Below, piece after piece: positions 1 to 10,606 of a DNA stretch of 64,000 bases; the stretch's first letter is position 1, and the number at the start of each line of letters is the position of its first letter. The DNA comes from Owenia fusiformis (taxonomy: Eukaryota; Annelida; Polychaeta; Sabellida; Oweniidae). A model generated the notes under the pieces. The model did no database searches. It was given only the letters and a program-made list of their open reading frames with translations, and was not told where the DNA came from. The stretch lies in assembly GCA_903813345.2 (NCBI GenBank), contig CAIIXF020000011.1:22613754-22677753 (forward strand), given 5' to 3'. Position numbers and translations under genes: made by a program.

Positions 1-3000
1 GCAATAGAATACAGTGCAAAATGGAGACAATATTTGAAAAATTACTCTACCATTTTTTTCATCATATTTGAGATGCTGGGATTCATCCTGTGGAGGAAAC
101 AGATTCTTGTACATAATTAGACTACTATACCACCTGTCAAAATAGTTGCACATGAGGGAATCTTCTCATTGCCCAATGTTAATTAATATTCAAATAATGT
201 CAATGGGTTCCTATGAGAGGTTAAAGGACATCCAGGTGATGTACCAGAACTTCAAAGGAAACAATTCCTGAAATCTGTTTATTTTAAAATGATGGTCAGT
301 ATGTGGATATTAATTTAAGGGGTGGGTCAGTAATCATTGATGGGGTGGACAGTTGTCACCAATGAAAATAGAAATTGCAAAGTTTTTATTTGCAAACCCT
401 TTCGAAGGTTTCGTAAAACATATAGAAAATGTTACCGGAACTTAGTGTATTGAATTTTAAGTACAAGAATGCATGAATGAAATCTTTTTTTATTGCATAA
501 AACTATACATGTTTACTTTTTTATTAGTTTTTTACTAAATAGAAATGTAAATATTTGTTTATAATTTGTACAATATGAGTGAGTTATTTTAGGAACTACT
601 CTGTATGTATTTAGTTGATCAGTATAAATAGCAAACAAAACTAATACTAATAAATAGATAAAAGATGTTCTTTGCAATGTGATTATTTAGTTACTCAATT
701 AGAATATTGGGCCATTGGACACATGAGCGTAGAAAATTAAAATCTTATATTCATGTATTATTTGTAAACTTGATAATTAATTGTAATAATTTTTTTTCTT
801 TTATCTAGAGTCATGATTTGATTTTATCTTGTATCTAAACACCAAACTAGCATTTTTTCTTTCAGTGCAAATTGTTTTTCATCAAGATTAGAAAGATTTT
901 TAATGAAAGAGAATAATGATTTGCTGTATGCTATGATTTTTTTTCAAATGAGTTCACATATTACTTATGTATATCATCTCTGTAACTCAATATTCTTGTA
1001 ACGGTTATTTACAGAAATTGCTTTTTTACTTCACAGTATTACAATTTTGTTAGAAATTCTGCGGTAAAAATATGTTTTGTTGTCTGAGCACCTGGACCAT
1101 GATGGTAATTTTTTGGGGAACCACAGATATTCCTTGTAGGCTTTTTCTCTGACTCACGGATTTGCACAATATTGAAAATGTGACAAAACAGAAGCGTGCG
1201 GCTAATGTTCATTCTTAATGCTTCATCAGATATAAGCACTTATATATCTTCTGTTTTTCACTAATAAACGGTTTGTGAAATCATCACCTCTTCTTTGAAA
1301 TCCCTTTGAAGGGTTACTATAGCAACACATATACCGCATAACAGTTTTTCATATTTGAGGCAATGTTTCTTTTAACTGAAAGTTGACATTTGCCCATATT
1401 GACCACATTGCCCAAACATCTGCTAGCTTGGTGAAATAAAAAATTAGCCATCTTTGTAATAAAAAATACTCATCTTTTTTATCTGTCTAATATATTAATA
1501 ATCTTGGCTTGCAAACAATGACGTTTTTTCATTGAAGAATTCAGTTTGTCTATTCATCTGTCTCGTGTTCCTTGACACGTCCCTTGTTTCTGTTTTGTAA
1601 TAAATTCACTAAAATCATGTAAATTGATTTTTAAAAAATAGAAAAAATACAGAATATTCATACGTTTTCATGCACGTTCAATACAAAATCTTTTTGTTGA
1701 TTATATTTTTGTTTGTTTTTCTGTTTTTTAATTTATTCAATGTGGGAAGTAGTTGAATTGCTGTATTTTATTTGAGGGAAGCCCAACAGATGAAAGTCGC
1801 TCCATAACAAAGGAAAGGCTAGGGAGGTTTTAATGGCACCGTTGACCATGAAGTTAAGACAACCTTTGTAAAGCCGAATGACAACAGATTATTAGAGAAT
1901 ATGCCTTAAAGGACCACTTCTCTTTTTCCCTCTGAAGAAATATAGGAACAAGCTGTTCATTTTCCCCCTTTATTTCCCCCCCCCCATTTTATTGCTCTAA
2001 GGACAAAATGACCACTTTGGGTTTTGAGAAAAATGTCATGATTAATGGTCATGTTTTGAAATGCAAAATGAAGTGAAAAAGAGTGGAACCCCAAGGAATA
2101 AAGTAAACAGACATACAACCAACACTCTAAATTGTAAAGAAATATTAGAAAAATCATACACTTCATACTTTTCGAGAGAATAAAGCTGAATTTGCAGAAT
2201 GAGGAAATGTTGGCTGGTAGAACGATATCTGTCCAACAGATAGCGTTTGATAAGCAGAATAACACATACACCTGTCACATAGCTGAAGATACCGTTAGTT
2301 ATCTATAAAAAAGATGCATTTAAGCGCTTATGTCCTCTGCTAAATAGGACATGCTTCACATTGAAGATTTTTTCTTTCATTTCAATACAATTTGGAATTC
2401 TGATTTTTTTTTATTTCTCATTTTATGTGAGTTTACCATGATAAGTTTATTTTATTGATTGATTCCAATTTTAGTACATATTGTCCTTTGATAAAGTTGT
2501 ATTATGAATGTATCAAACTGTACACATTAACAATTGTTAGGTTAATTGCTACAAATTATTAAATTGAATCCTGCTTTTTACCCTCTTCAAAAAATATTAA
2601 TAGTTTTTTAATGGCAAATATCCATTAACAAATACAACCTTTTGCATAGCCCCATAAGATCACTAATCACTAATTCCCATTATTTACACGGATGGACTAC
2701 CTTATTTACTATTTTCTTATGCTTTTCAATAGCCTGTATGTCATAATGTGTTCTTGATAAAACATTAAATTCAGCTTTAGGCATCTTTTTCAATTATGTT
2801 TAAAGAGAAAAATGTGACACAAATCAAATGGATTTAATCTGAAGAATATAATGAGGCATTTTAATGAAATGAACACTCAATCTCACCTTGGTAAATCTAC
2901 TTTCTTGACACTAATACAATTTAGAGTAAACCTTCAAATTTGGATGCCAAAATAGCCTATATGTGTTTTACAAATTATGAAATTATAATAAAAAACAAGA

Positions 3001-3225
3001 GCAGTCTCCTCTTCAAAATATTGTTTCTCCCTCAGGAGTGTATATTTGCTACTTCCAAAGACTGCAACCTGGTATATGGGAAGGGATTGTCAAAATCTGT
3101 TGTTTGTGTCTTTCCTCTCGTAATTTCAATATCCACCCCTGTGCAGTGTAAAAAATCAAAGTACTTAATTTCAAAATAACATGATTATAATACAAATCTA
3201 TGCATTGTTTTGATTTTATTTCCAG
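1..3225. other. Non-coding: upstream intron or flank of the receptor gene
   Basis: I see no exon I can support here. Earlier exons of the adhesion GPCR (GPS/GAIN region and TM1) should lie upstream, probably left of the window, so this is most likely intron. It is very AT-rich and has a C-run at about 1973-1986. Short open frames are low-complexity and match no family I know. Confidence 0.5.
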
Positions 3226-3343
3226 AAAGCTGAGGAAAGACAATCCTTCTAAGATTTTGATAAATCTTTGTGCTGCTCTGTTCACTGCAGTCCTACTGTT
3301 TGTCATTGGATCAATTGTCACACAAACTGGCATTGGTTGTCAG
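3226..3343 (+). CDS. Adhesion GPCR exon: intracellular loop 1, TM2, extracellular loop 1
   Basis: The acceptor TTTCCAG precedes 3226 and the donor CAG|GTAGGT follows 3343. One base completes a codon from the missing upstream exon, then 39 codons follow. They give the basic loop-1/TM2 signature ([15 protein letters not shown]), a hydrophobic helix and the extracellular Cys before TM3. The last 13 bases and the donor are the founder of the minisatellite that fills the next intron. Confidence 0.92.
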
Positions 3344-6300
3344 GTAGGTCGTCACAACATTTATTCTTAACATTGGTAGTCAGGTAGATTGTCATAACAT
3401 TCATTGTATGCATTGGTTGTCAGGTAGGTCGTCACAACATTTATTCTTAACATTGGTAGTCAGGTAGATAGTCATAACATTCATTGCATGCATTGGTTGC
3501 CAGGTAGGTTGTAACAACATTTATTCTTAAAATTGGTAGTCAGGTAGATTGTCATAACATTCATTGTATGCATTGGTTGTCAGGTAGGTTGTGACAACAT
3601 TTATTCTTAAAATTGGTAGTCAGGTAGATAGTCATAACATTCATTGTATGCATTGGTTGTCAGGTAGGTTGTGACAACATTTATTCTTAAAATTGGTAGT
3701 CAGGTAGATAGTCATAACATGTATTGTATGCATTGGTTGTCAGGTAGGTTGTGACAACATTTATTCTTAAAATTGGTAGTCAGGTAGATAGTCATAACAT
3801 TCATTGTATGCATTGGTTGTCAGGTAGGTTGTGCCAACATTTATTCTTAGAATTGGTAGTCAGGTAGATTGTCATAACATTCATTGTATGCATTGGTTGT
3901 CAGGTAGGTTGTGACAACATTTATTCTTAACATTGGTAGTCAGGTAGATTGTCATAACATTCATTGTATGCATTGGTTGTCAGGTAGGTTGTGACAACAT
4001 TTATTCTTAACATTGGTAGTCAGGTAGATAGTCATAACATTCATTGTATGCATTGGTTGTCAGGTAGGTTGTGACAACATTTATTCTTAACATTGGTAGT
4101 CAGGTAGATTGTCATAACATTCATTGTATGCATTGGTTGTTTGGTAGGTTGTCACAACATTCAACAGTAATATTGGTTGTCAAGTAGGTTGTCACAACAT
4201 TTATTCTTAACATTGTTTGTCAGGTATGTTATCCAACATTTATTCTTAACATTGGTTGTCAGGTTGGTCATCACAACATTTATTCTTAACATTGATTGTC
4301 AGGTAGGTTGTCCCAATTTTCATCATAAATTTTGGTTGTCAGGAAGGTTGTCACAACTTCCACTTCAGGAAAAGTTTTTAAAAAAATTATTTGAAAAAAT
4401 TGTTACATTGTACATTCTTCAGTGTATTGTTTTTTTTTGATCTTTGCATTGTATGCTTGACATTGATGCATTGTATTTTCCAGGTAGTAGCTGTGCTATT
4501 GCATTATTTCCTACTAGCTACATTCACGTGGATGGCAGTGGAGGCATTTTACATGTACCTAGCCCTGGTCAAAGTTTTCCAAACTTACTATTCCAAGTTT
4601 ATACTAAAGTGTTGCGCAGTTGGTTGGGGTAAGCATGATGAACTGAAATACATTGATTCTGTTATTACACTCTCCAACAATTAATTTGTCCCTCATTGGT
4701 TCTGTCAAGATGAAACCTTGAAAGATGATTTAATTTCATGAAATAGAATTTTACGGAATTCATAATACAAAATGATAGAGATTGTACCAATATAATGGGA
4801 TATCTACCAATACAATGGGAGTTTGTGCCAATAAAATGGAAATATTACTTTTAGGTGTACATGCATAAACTAAAACTATCACACAGTAATAAGCTTCTTC
4901 ATTTGTTTAAAGTGTGAACTACATGTAATTTATAATAATTCATTATTTTATTTTTATTAGGTGTTCCCTTAGTACCTATAATAGTGACTTTAAGCATCTC
5001 CCCTGGGCACTATGGACTTCACAATGGCATGTAAGTATATGCATCTAGGGTCCCCATTTTCCAAGCCCATTACCAAGAGTAATTTCTTTTGATTGCTATT
5101 GAGAATGAGGCAACTGCTATTTTTGAAAGCAGAGTATATATAATGTGTACATAATCTACCAAGTGTACTACTGTACAACATTTTGTTAAAAATTGGAATA
5201 AAAATATTTTCACAATGCATCTATGATTTGTGAATTTCCAGATTGAGAATGCACCTTTGAATATCATGTATAATACCCCATATTGGTCTGAAATGCACCC
5301 ATGTTAAAATGTCTTATCCAGCAATGCATCCAAGAACTGAAAAAAATATGTACATATATTATTGTATGTTTGTTGCAGATATATTATTGTATGTTGACAT
5401 ATTATTGTATGTTTGTTGCAGATATATTATTGTATGTTGACATATTATTGTATGTTTGTTGCAGATATATTATTGTATGTTGACATATTATTGTATGTTT
5501 GTTTCAGATGTTGGCTTGACAGACTGCCATTCTATTGTGCATTCCTGGCCCCTGTTGGCATTATCCTGATCATTAACCTGATCGCCTTCGTGCTTGTCAT
5601 CCATCAACTTATGGGATACTCCGCTAAAAAACTGAACAAAACAGAACGCAGCAACACAGCAATTCGTTTACGAGGGGCAATTAGTATCGTTGTTCTGCTT
5701 GGCTTGACCTGGTTATTTGCATTATTCTCGATAGGTGGAGCCAATATAGTGTTCAGTTACCTGTTCGCAGTTTTTAACTCGCTCCAGGGCTTATTCATCT
5801 TTGTCTTTTACTGTGTGCTGAAGCGTGATGTACAAATGGCCTGGCTGAGGTGTTGTTGTAAAGACCGTGTCTTAGAGTCCACTTCCAAATCACATTCTAC
5901 AGCTAGCAAAGGTTAGTATCTTACATCAGATGTCACATCAGTTATGTCACATCAGATGTCACCTCATTTATTTCATATCAGGTGTCACATGTAGCATCAT
6001 ATGTCACATCATATATGTCAAACCTGATGTCACACTATTTATGTCACATCAGATGTCATACAGATGTTTTTTGTGATCAACATTCAGCATCACTGTTTGG
6101 TGATTGTCACACTAAAGTAACCATTTGTAACAAGTAATATGACAATTAACATACATCATGTGAGTTCATATATGTCACATTATGTCATCTGATATCTGCC
6201 ATGTCAAATCAGTAATGTCACATCAGTTATGTCATCTTAGTAATAATTCAAGCTTTAAAAGAGACGGTTATATGAAAACTCATGAAGTTTCAAATCATGA

Positions 6301-9201
6301 TTTGGGGTGTGGATAAAATATTTCTTAGTGTACACAAATTTTGAAAAGGAAGATTCTCTTTATTTGAAAAAAACAATAAGTGGTCAACTCCATTTTAAAA
6401 TGTAATTAAGTATTTAGTTTAGTTTAAAATCTGAAATATTTACAAGGATCACGTGCCTTGATGATGGATATAATAATAAACAATTTTATTCTCTGTAAGT
6501 GCTACTAAAGGGCTTCGGGTTAAATCCACAAGTTCTCCTTTTTCGATCATTAAGACAATGATCATGTTGTTTGTTTCTTTAAATATACTATCTTATTTGA
6601 TTCAGTGAAAAATGATTCCTTAATGGCATAACTGGAGCCTGTTTTAGTCTGTTGCCAGGAGGTATACTGTGTTCTTAAAATCTGTTCGATATACAGAATG
6701 GGGAAATCTGCATGAATCAGCCAAATTTAGATTTTTCAGTGATTGTCTGTGTCCCTTATATTGTCATCAAAAATAATATTTCGAAATAGTTTTTATAACT
6801 GGTCATCTTATCTTTTGAATAGACTGTTATTCGCTTTTTTATGTGCCTTTTACTCTGGATGATAGCCAGAATCAGTACACTTGCGATATTGTTGTTTACA
6901 TTGTAATGTCATTTTGGTTGCTATTGTCTTCATAAAATTGAAACGTAGCATTCGAATTTGTTGCATTTCTAACAATTTGTTGTTGCAGGTCAAACCTCCT
7001 CAACTCCTCTCACAAAGGCAAGGTTCAAAGCAGAGTTTGACAATAAAAATGGTAGAAAATATGGTAAGTGCATCTTTCACTTTTTGATTCATTTTCATAT
7101 ATCTGAGCCATGTAAAATAACCGCAAACACGTGTCCCCTGTTTATTCTGTGTGTCTAAATCCATCAGGAGTAATGTGTCATTACAACCCCAATCCACACT
7201 ATGAAATCAAAGTACTTTTTGGTACATTACAAGTATGGCGTACTGCACAGTGTCATTTGAGTATTACAGTTCTGTACGGTACTGTTTTAATTACAGTACC
7301 ATATAGTTCCATATAGCTTCACAGTACTGTGCAGTACTGTAGCCAAAAAGGTACCATACAGTATTATTGGAGACTGGCTTTACTGTAGGTTCCTATGGCA
7401 ATTAAGGATTATGACAGTCAATCTAATGACTTTCCATGAATGTTCAAGTCTGTATTTGTTTGTCAAGCTCATCCAAAATGTCAAACATTATTTACCTGTC
7501 TTAGACTTTTTGGATCATCCCATCAAATAGCTTCAAGGACACATCTTAAGGACATATGGCTGGAAAAAATATCGTATGATATGTCCTAATGCATATCTAA
7601 GTACTGTATGGGACTTGCTACAGTCGCCTTAAATTATGTTGTTATTTTGTGAAACAATAAGGGTCTAATACTGCATACAATATATGTATTCTTACCTCAT
7701 AATTGAAAGCATATTTCAAATCGAAGACTTAATTGCTATATTGTTTTGTTGAAGAAAACCAGGGGAAATAATAATAAATATCTATTTGTGGTTTCTTGGT
7801 ATGTTGTTGATACAAGGTGTGCCAAAAGGCATCAGCAGTATTCAATGTTTATTTTAATCAAAGAGAAGCCATCAGTCAGATTTGGCAATTTCTGTTTTAG
7901 AGAAAATCCCGGAGTGTGAAGTTTGCAGAGAAACAAGGTTACTGAGTAAATGTCCGCTTTAGGTGTTGGCTAGCTGTAGATGTTTTATATGCATTATAGG
8001 GGTTTCTTCATGATTGTCTAACATGAAATTTGCAAAATATCTGTGGTGATTTCTTGTTTACTATTTTTTACTATTTGTTGTGTGTAGTATTGTTAAAACA
8101 ATTATGATGTATTTTATATTTGTATGTGATTTGTTGTATCCATGGCAACAACATTTGTATAATTGTACCATTGGTGCACTAACAGCAGTTAATTGTGGAA
8201 TAGGTGTTGTAACATTACAGTTGTGGCACCTTATTGTAATCATTATTGTAACAATTTATTGTATTGTAACAATAGCTTCTTAATGGGTATTGTAATATCA
8301 GCTATATTTCTGATTAATCAGGTCAAAATTATATTGTACAAAAAATGGAAACGTATCCCTAAAAAGGTATGGTTTTGTTCTCAGCTTGGATGGGTGGTTG
8401 CTGGGTGATGGGGGCTCACTTTCCTGTCTGTGCATTTCCAGACAATCTACTTGATGGGTTGATTAAAAAATTCAGGGGTGTTTCCTGTGGTGAAAATCTA
8501 GAAATGATCAGTGTTTGGGCATGCTGGGTAATTTATTGATTTTAGGTACGATATTACCTGATGTTTGCAATGTTCAGGTTGATTTTGATAATGGTTATTG
8601 TGAAAAAACAATCATGATGTCATTACTTTTGAGGGTCATGTGTGTTGATTATATTTTAAAAATGGGTTAATCTCTTGACTACCCAGAGTGACAAGATTTT
8701 TTCGTCAGCATAGAGATAACCTTGAAAGCTTGAGCTTGAGATAATCTGTCACACAATTTATCACTAAAATTGTATCACCTGTTATATATGTACTCATATG
8801 TAGTAAAATGTCAAAAGTTGGCAAAAATGAAAAATCCTCTGTTTTCAAACCGATTTTAGATCCTGGGATTCAAGAGGTTAATGCCAAGATATAAAAAAAT
8901 TACTTTAGGGGTGATATTCTACAGAGTGTACATATACATGATAAAATATGTTAACATGGGTATTTGTTTGAATATCTCAAAATATATCGATATTATATTT
9001 CAGTATAGTACCTTATTGTATATTTATTAATTTTTTGTTTCAGTGTCTCAAAGTATATGTATGGCTACTTGTAAATGTTTATACATTCCTATTTATGTAA
9101 TAACCAAAAATACATTTTTTAATGTTTCAGTATCTAAGGGTCATTCAAACCACAGTGGAGATGTCAATCACAGTACCTCTACAGAGGTGACTCGTATATA
9201 G
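3226..9201 (+). CDS. Adhesion G-protein-coupled receptor, 3' part (six exons, 5' incomplete)
   Basis: Six exons join in frame: 3226-3343, 4484-4628, 4961-5030, 5508-5911, 6989-7063 and 9131-9201. Each is bounded by AG and GT, and the phases agree throughout. The product covers intracellular loop 1, TM2 to TM7 and a cytoplasmic tail of roughly 70 residues. Family B2 hallmarks are visible: the [11 protein letters not shown] stretch at loop1/TM2, a TM3 with [16 protein letters not shown], a Cys-Trp in extracellular loop 2, [10 protein letters not shown] in TM6 and [14 protein letters not shown] in TM7. By general resemblance it is closest to the ADGRG group (GPR126/GPR64-like). Such receptors are plasma-membrane proteins cleaved at a GPS and activated by a tethered peptide; that part is not in the window. 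The tail ends in Thr-Arg-Ile, a possible class I PDZ ligand. Subfamily is an inference; the adhesion-GPCR call is firm. Confidence 0.92.
3331..4350 (+). repeat. Minisatellite, ~40-bp half-units in 80-bp pairs, containing splice-donor copies
   Basis: About 25 half-units of 40 bp run from the exon edge through most of the intron. They alternate between a CATTGGTTGT...TTATTCTTAA type and a CATTGGTAGT...CATTGTATG type, and they decay after about 4140. Nearly every half-unit contains TCAGGTAG, the same bases as the real donor at 3343/3344. The first unit overlaps coding sequence. Confidence 0.95.
4484..4628 (+). CDS. Adhesion GPCR exon: TM3 and start of TM4
   Basis: The acceptor is TTTTCCAG and the donor GG|GTAAGC. 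There are 48 codons plus one base. It encodes the family B2 TM3 (hydrophobic with [12 protein letters not shown]), intracellular loop 2 ([14 protein letters not shown]) and the first residues of TM4 (Gly-Trp-Gly). The phase matches both neighbours. Confidence 0.92.
4961..5030 (+). CDS. Adhesion GPCR exon: TM4 and extracellular loop 2
   Basis: A 70-base exon with a TTTATTAG acceptor and a CAT|GTAAGT donor. It encodes the rest of TM4 ([13 protein letters not shown]) and the start of extracellular loop 2, in a phase that joins the Cys-Trp codons of the next exon. The GWG-VP-L junction is typical of adhesion GPCRs. Confidence 0.9.
5371..5507 (+). repeat. 43-bp tandem repeat duplicating the splice acceptor
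   Basis: Copies of a 43-bp unit end in TTTGTTGCAG at 5378, 5421 and 5464, and in TTTGTTTCAG at 5507. Only the last is the acceptor that joins the coding frame. The three upstream copies are perfect-looking decoy acceptors at exact 43-base spacing. Confidence 0.95.
5508..5911 (+). CDS. Adhesion GPCR exon: loop 2, TM5, loop 3, TM6, TM7
   Basis: A 404-base exon, acceptor TTTCAG and donor AAAG|GTTAGT. It opens with the extracellular Cys-Trp, then TM5 ([23 protein letters not shown]), a basic loop 3 ending [12 protein letters not shown]6 ([11 protein letters not shown]), a short loop, TM7 ([21 protein letters not shown]) and the start of the tail with a Cys-Cys-Cys group that could be palmitoylated. 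This exon carries the strongest family evidence. Confidence 0.95.
5927..6240 (+). repeat. Degenerate short tandem repeat (ATGTCACATCAG-like)
   Basis: Diverged copies of a roughly 11-13 bp motif, ATGTCACATCA with variants, begin about 15 bases after the donor at 5911 and thin out toward 6240, interrupted at about 6060-6170. No coding potential. Confidence 0.8.
6989..7063 (+). CDS. Adhesion GPCR exon: cytoplasmic tail, part 1
   Basis: A 75-base exon, acceptor TTGTTGCAG and donor ATG|GTAAGT, in phase with exons on both sides. It encodes a Ser/Thr- and Lys/Arg-rich tail segment ([19 protein letters not shown]). There is no domain; the call rests on splice sites and phase. Confidence 0.8.
7901..7962 (+). 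CDS. Possible alternative last exon of the receptor (weak)
   Basis: CTGTTTTAG precedes 7901, and the phase left by the exon ending at 7063 would read 20 codons ([20 protein letters not shown]) to a TAG at 7960. It could be an alternative 3' end giving a different tail. Nothing beyond splice phase and the open frame supports it, and such frames arise by chance. Confidence 0.2.
9131..9201 (+). CDS. Adhesion GPCR terminal exon with stop
   Basis: The acceptor AATGTTTCAG precedes 9131. The exon continues the phase from 7063 for 22 codons and stops at TAG 9199-9201. It is Ser/Thr/His/Asn-rich and ends Glu-Val-Thr-Arg-Ile, a possible class I PDZ-binding terminus. The codons for that terminus and the stop form the first unit of the 17-bp repeat that follows. 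Confidence 0.72.
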
Positions 9202-9340
9202 AAGTGACCCACATATAGAGGTGACCCGAATATAGAGGTGACCCGAATATAGAGGTGACCTGCATATAAAGGTGATCCGCCTCTAGAGGTGACTCGTATA
9301 TAGAGGAGACCCACATATAGAGGTGACCCGAATATAGTGG
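9184..9340 (+). repeat. 17-bp minisatellite starting at the receptor stop codon
   Basis: About nine units of a 17-bp motif (AGAGGTGACCCGAATAT, with variants such as ACTCGTATAT and CCACATAT). The first unit is the coding end of the receptor; the rest would lie in its 3' UTR. Confidence 0.93.
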
Positions 9341-9756
9341 TAGACACAGCATCAGTGAAATCACCACATAAACTAAACTATTGAACACCATACATGTGCC
9401 ACCATGTACACCAATTGTCCTAAAAATCAGGCAAAAAAGAGAAAATGCAATTGCAAAGGACAATAACAATGTGATGTATTTCATGATTAATTGAAAGGCG
9501 TAATTGATGCATTTATGTACATTGGTGATTAATGCAAAACATGAATAACTTCGGCCCCGTTACAACATCTTTTGGCCCAGTATTCTGCAGTACCCATTAG
9601 AATTGCAGCAACAAGTACACCGTCGTGTGATTTCTGGAAATTTTTTACCAAAGTGACAAATTCTGGATGACCAGGATATGAACAATGTAGAGAAAGTTAT
9701 TATTGTAATTAGTATTATAAATATTGGATGCAGCGCATTCTGAACATGAACTTGTA

Positions 9757-9762
9757 AATAAA
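9757..9762 (+). terminator. Candidate poly(A) signal of the receptor mRNA
   Basis: AATAAA, the first on the + strand after the stop that I find, about 555 bases downstream. It would give a normal-length 3' UTR. No transcript evidence. Confidence 0.4.
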
Positions 9763-10360
9763 ACACCACACAGTAAGTAATTTTAAAAAGTACAGTACAA
9801 TTTGAGAAATTCCAATCCATGCGAAATGCTGGTTATAAATCAAAAATAGTTGAAATGAGCTAGATTTACATTTCAATTTCTATAGAACATCCTTATATTT
9901 GAATTGAGAATGTATCAGATAGGTAGAACATAGGGATACTTACATTTCAGAATAAAAGTTGGTCAAAATTAATACTGGCATTAAATTAGTTACTAATACA
10001 AAAATAAGACTGTTACAGTTATAGCAATGCATTAAGGTTAAATACTTAGTACCTCATTTAAATTTTTAATAAAAAAAACAAAAATGTATAGAGAATGGAT
10101 GATAGGAAAGTGACACATGCATTCAGAAGGGAGTGAAGCATTTGTAAAATGAACTATTATGGAAATAAAAGTCGATTTTTAATTCTTGAGTGGATATAAA
10201 ATGTATTCACAATTTATGAAGAGTTTTACTGTATAAGACAGGCATTTAATATCACAGGTTTTACTGTATACATTTTTGGAATATCCATTTTCACCTGTAT
10301 GTATACATACCTGGTGATATATAATATGTGCAATTATGTATGAATCTGTTTGTGGTTGTA

Positions 10361-10604
10361 CACTACCCTTCAAAAGTTTAGCAATCCCAACTCTCCATTG
10401 GATAGACTGAAAAGCCTATTCATTTTTATTAAAATAAATTTTTGCCCTCAATATAATTTATAGTATTTATTTCATAATATGATGTATTGGACATAACAAA
10501 ACAATTTGGCCTAAAATGATTTTGAATATTTTCTAAAATCGTCAAACATAATACAGCATTTCATAAAATAAAAATAAGTGTTTCCAAACTTTTGGAGGGC
10601 AGTG
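10361..10604. mobile_element. Tc1/mariner-like MITE, 244 bp
   Basis: The left end CACTACCCTTCAAAAGTTT and the right end AAACTTTTGGAGGGCAGTG are inverted repeats with few mismatches, flanked on both sides by TA (10359-10360 and 10605-10606), the target duplicated by Tc1/mariner elements. The interior is AT-rich with no transposase, so it is non-autonomous. Confidence 0.85.
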
Positions 10605-10606
10605 TA

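Noticed and set aside
7240-7350. GTACTGTACAGTACTGT-rich stretch that looks like a MITE
   Set aside because: Palindromic words are frequent but I could not define termini or a target duplication.
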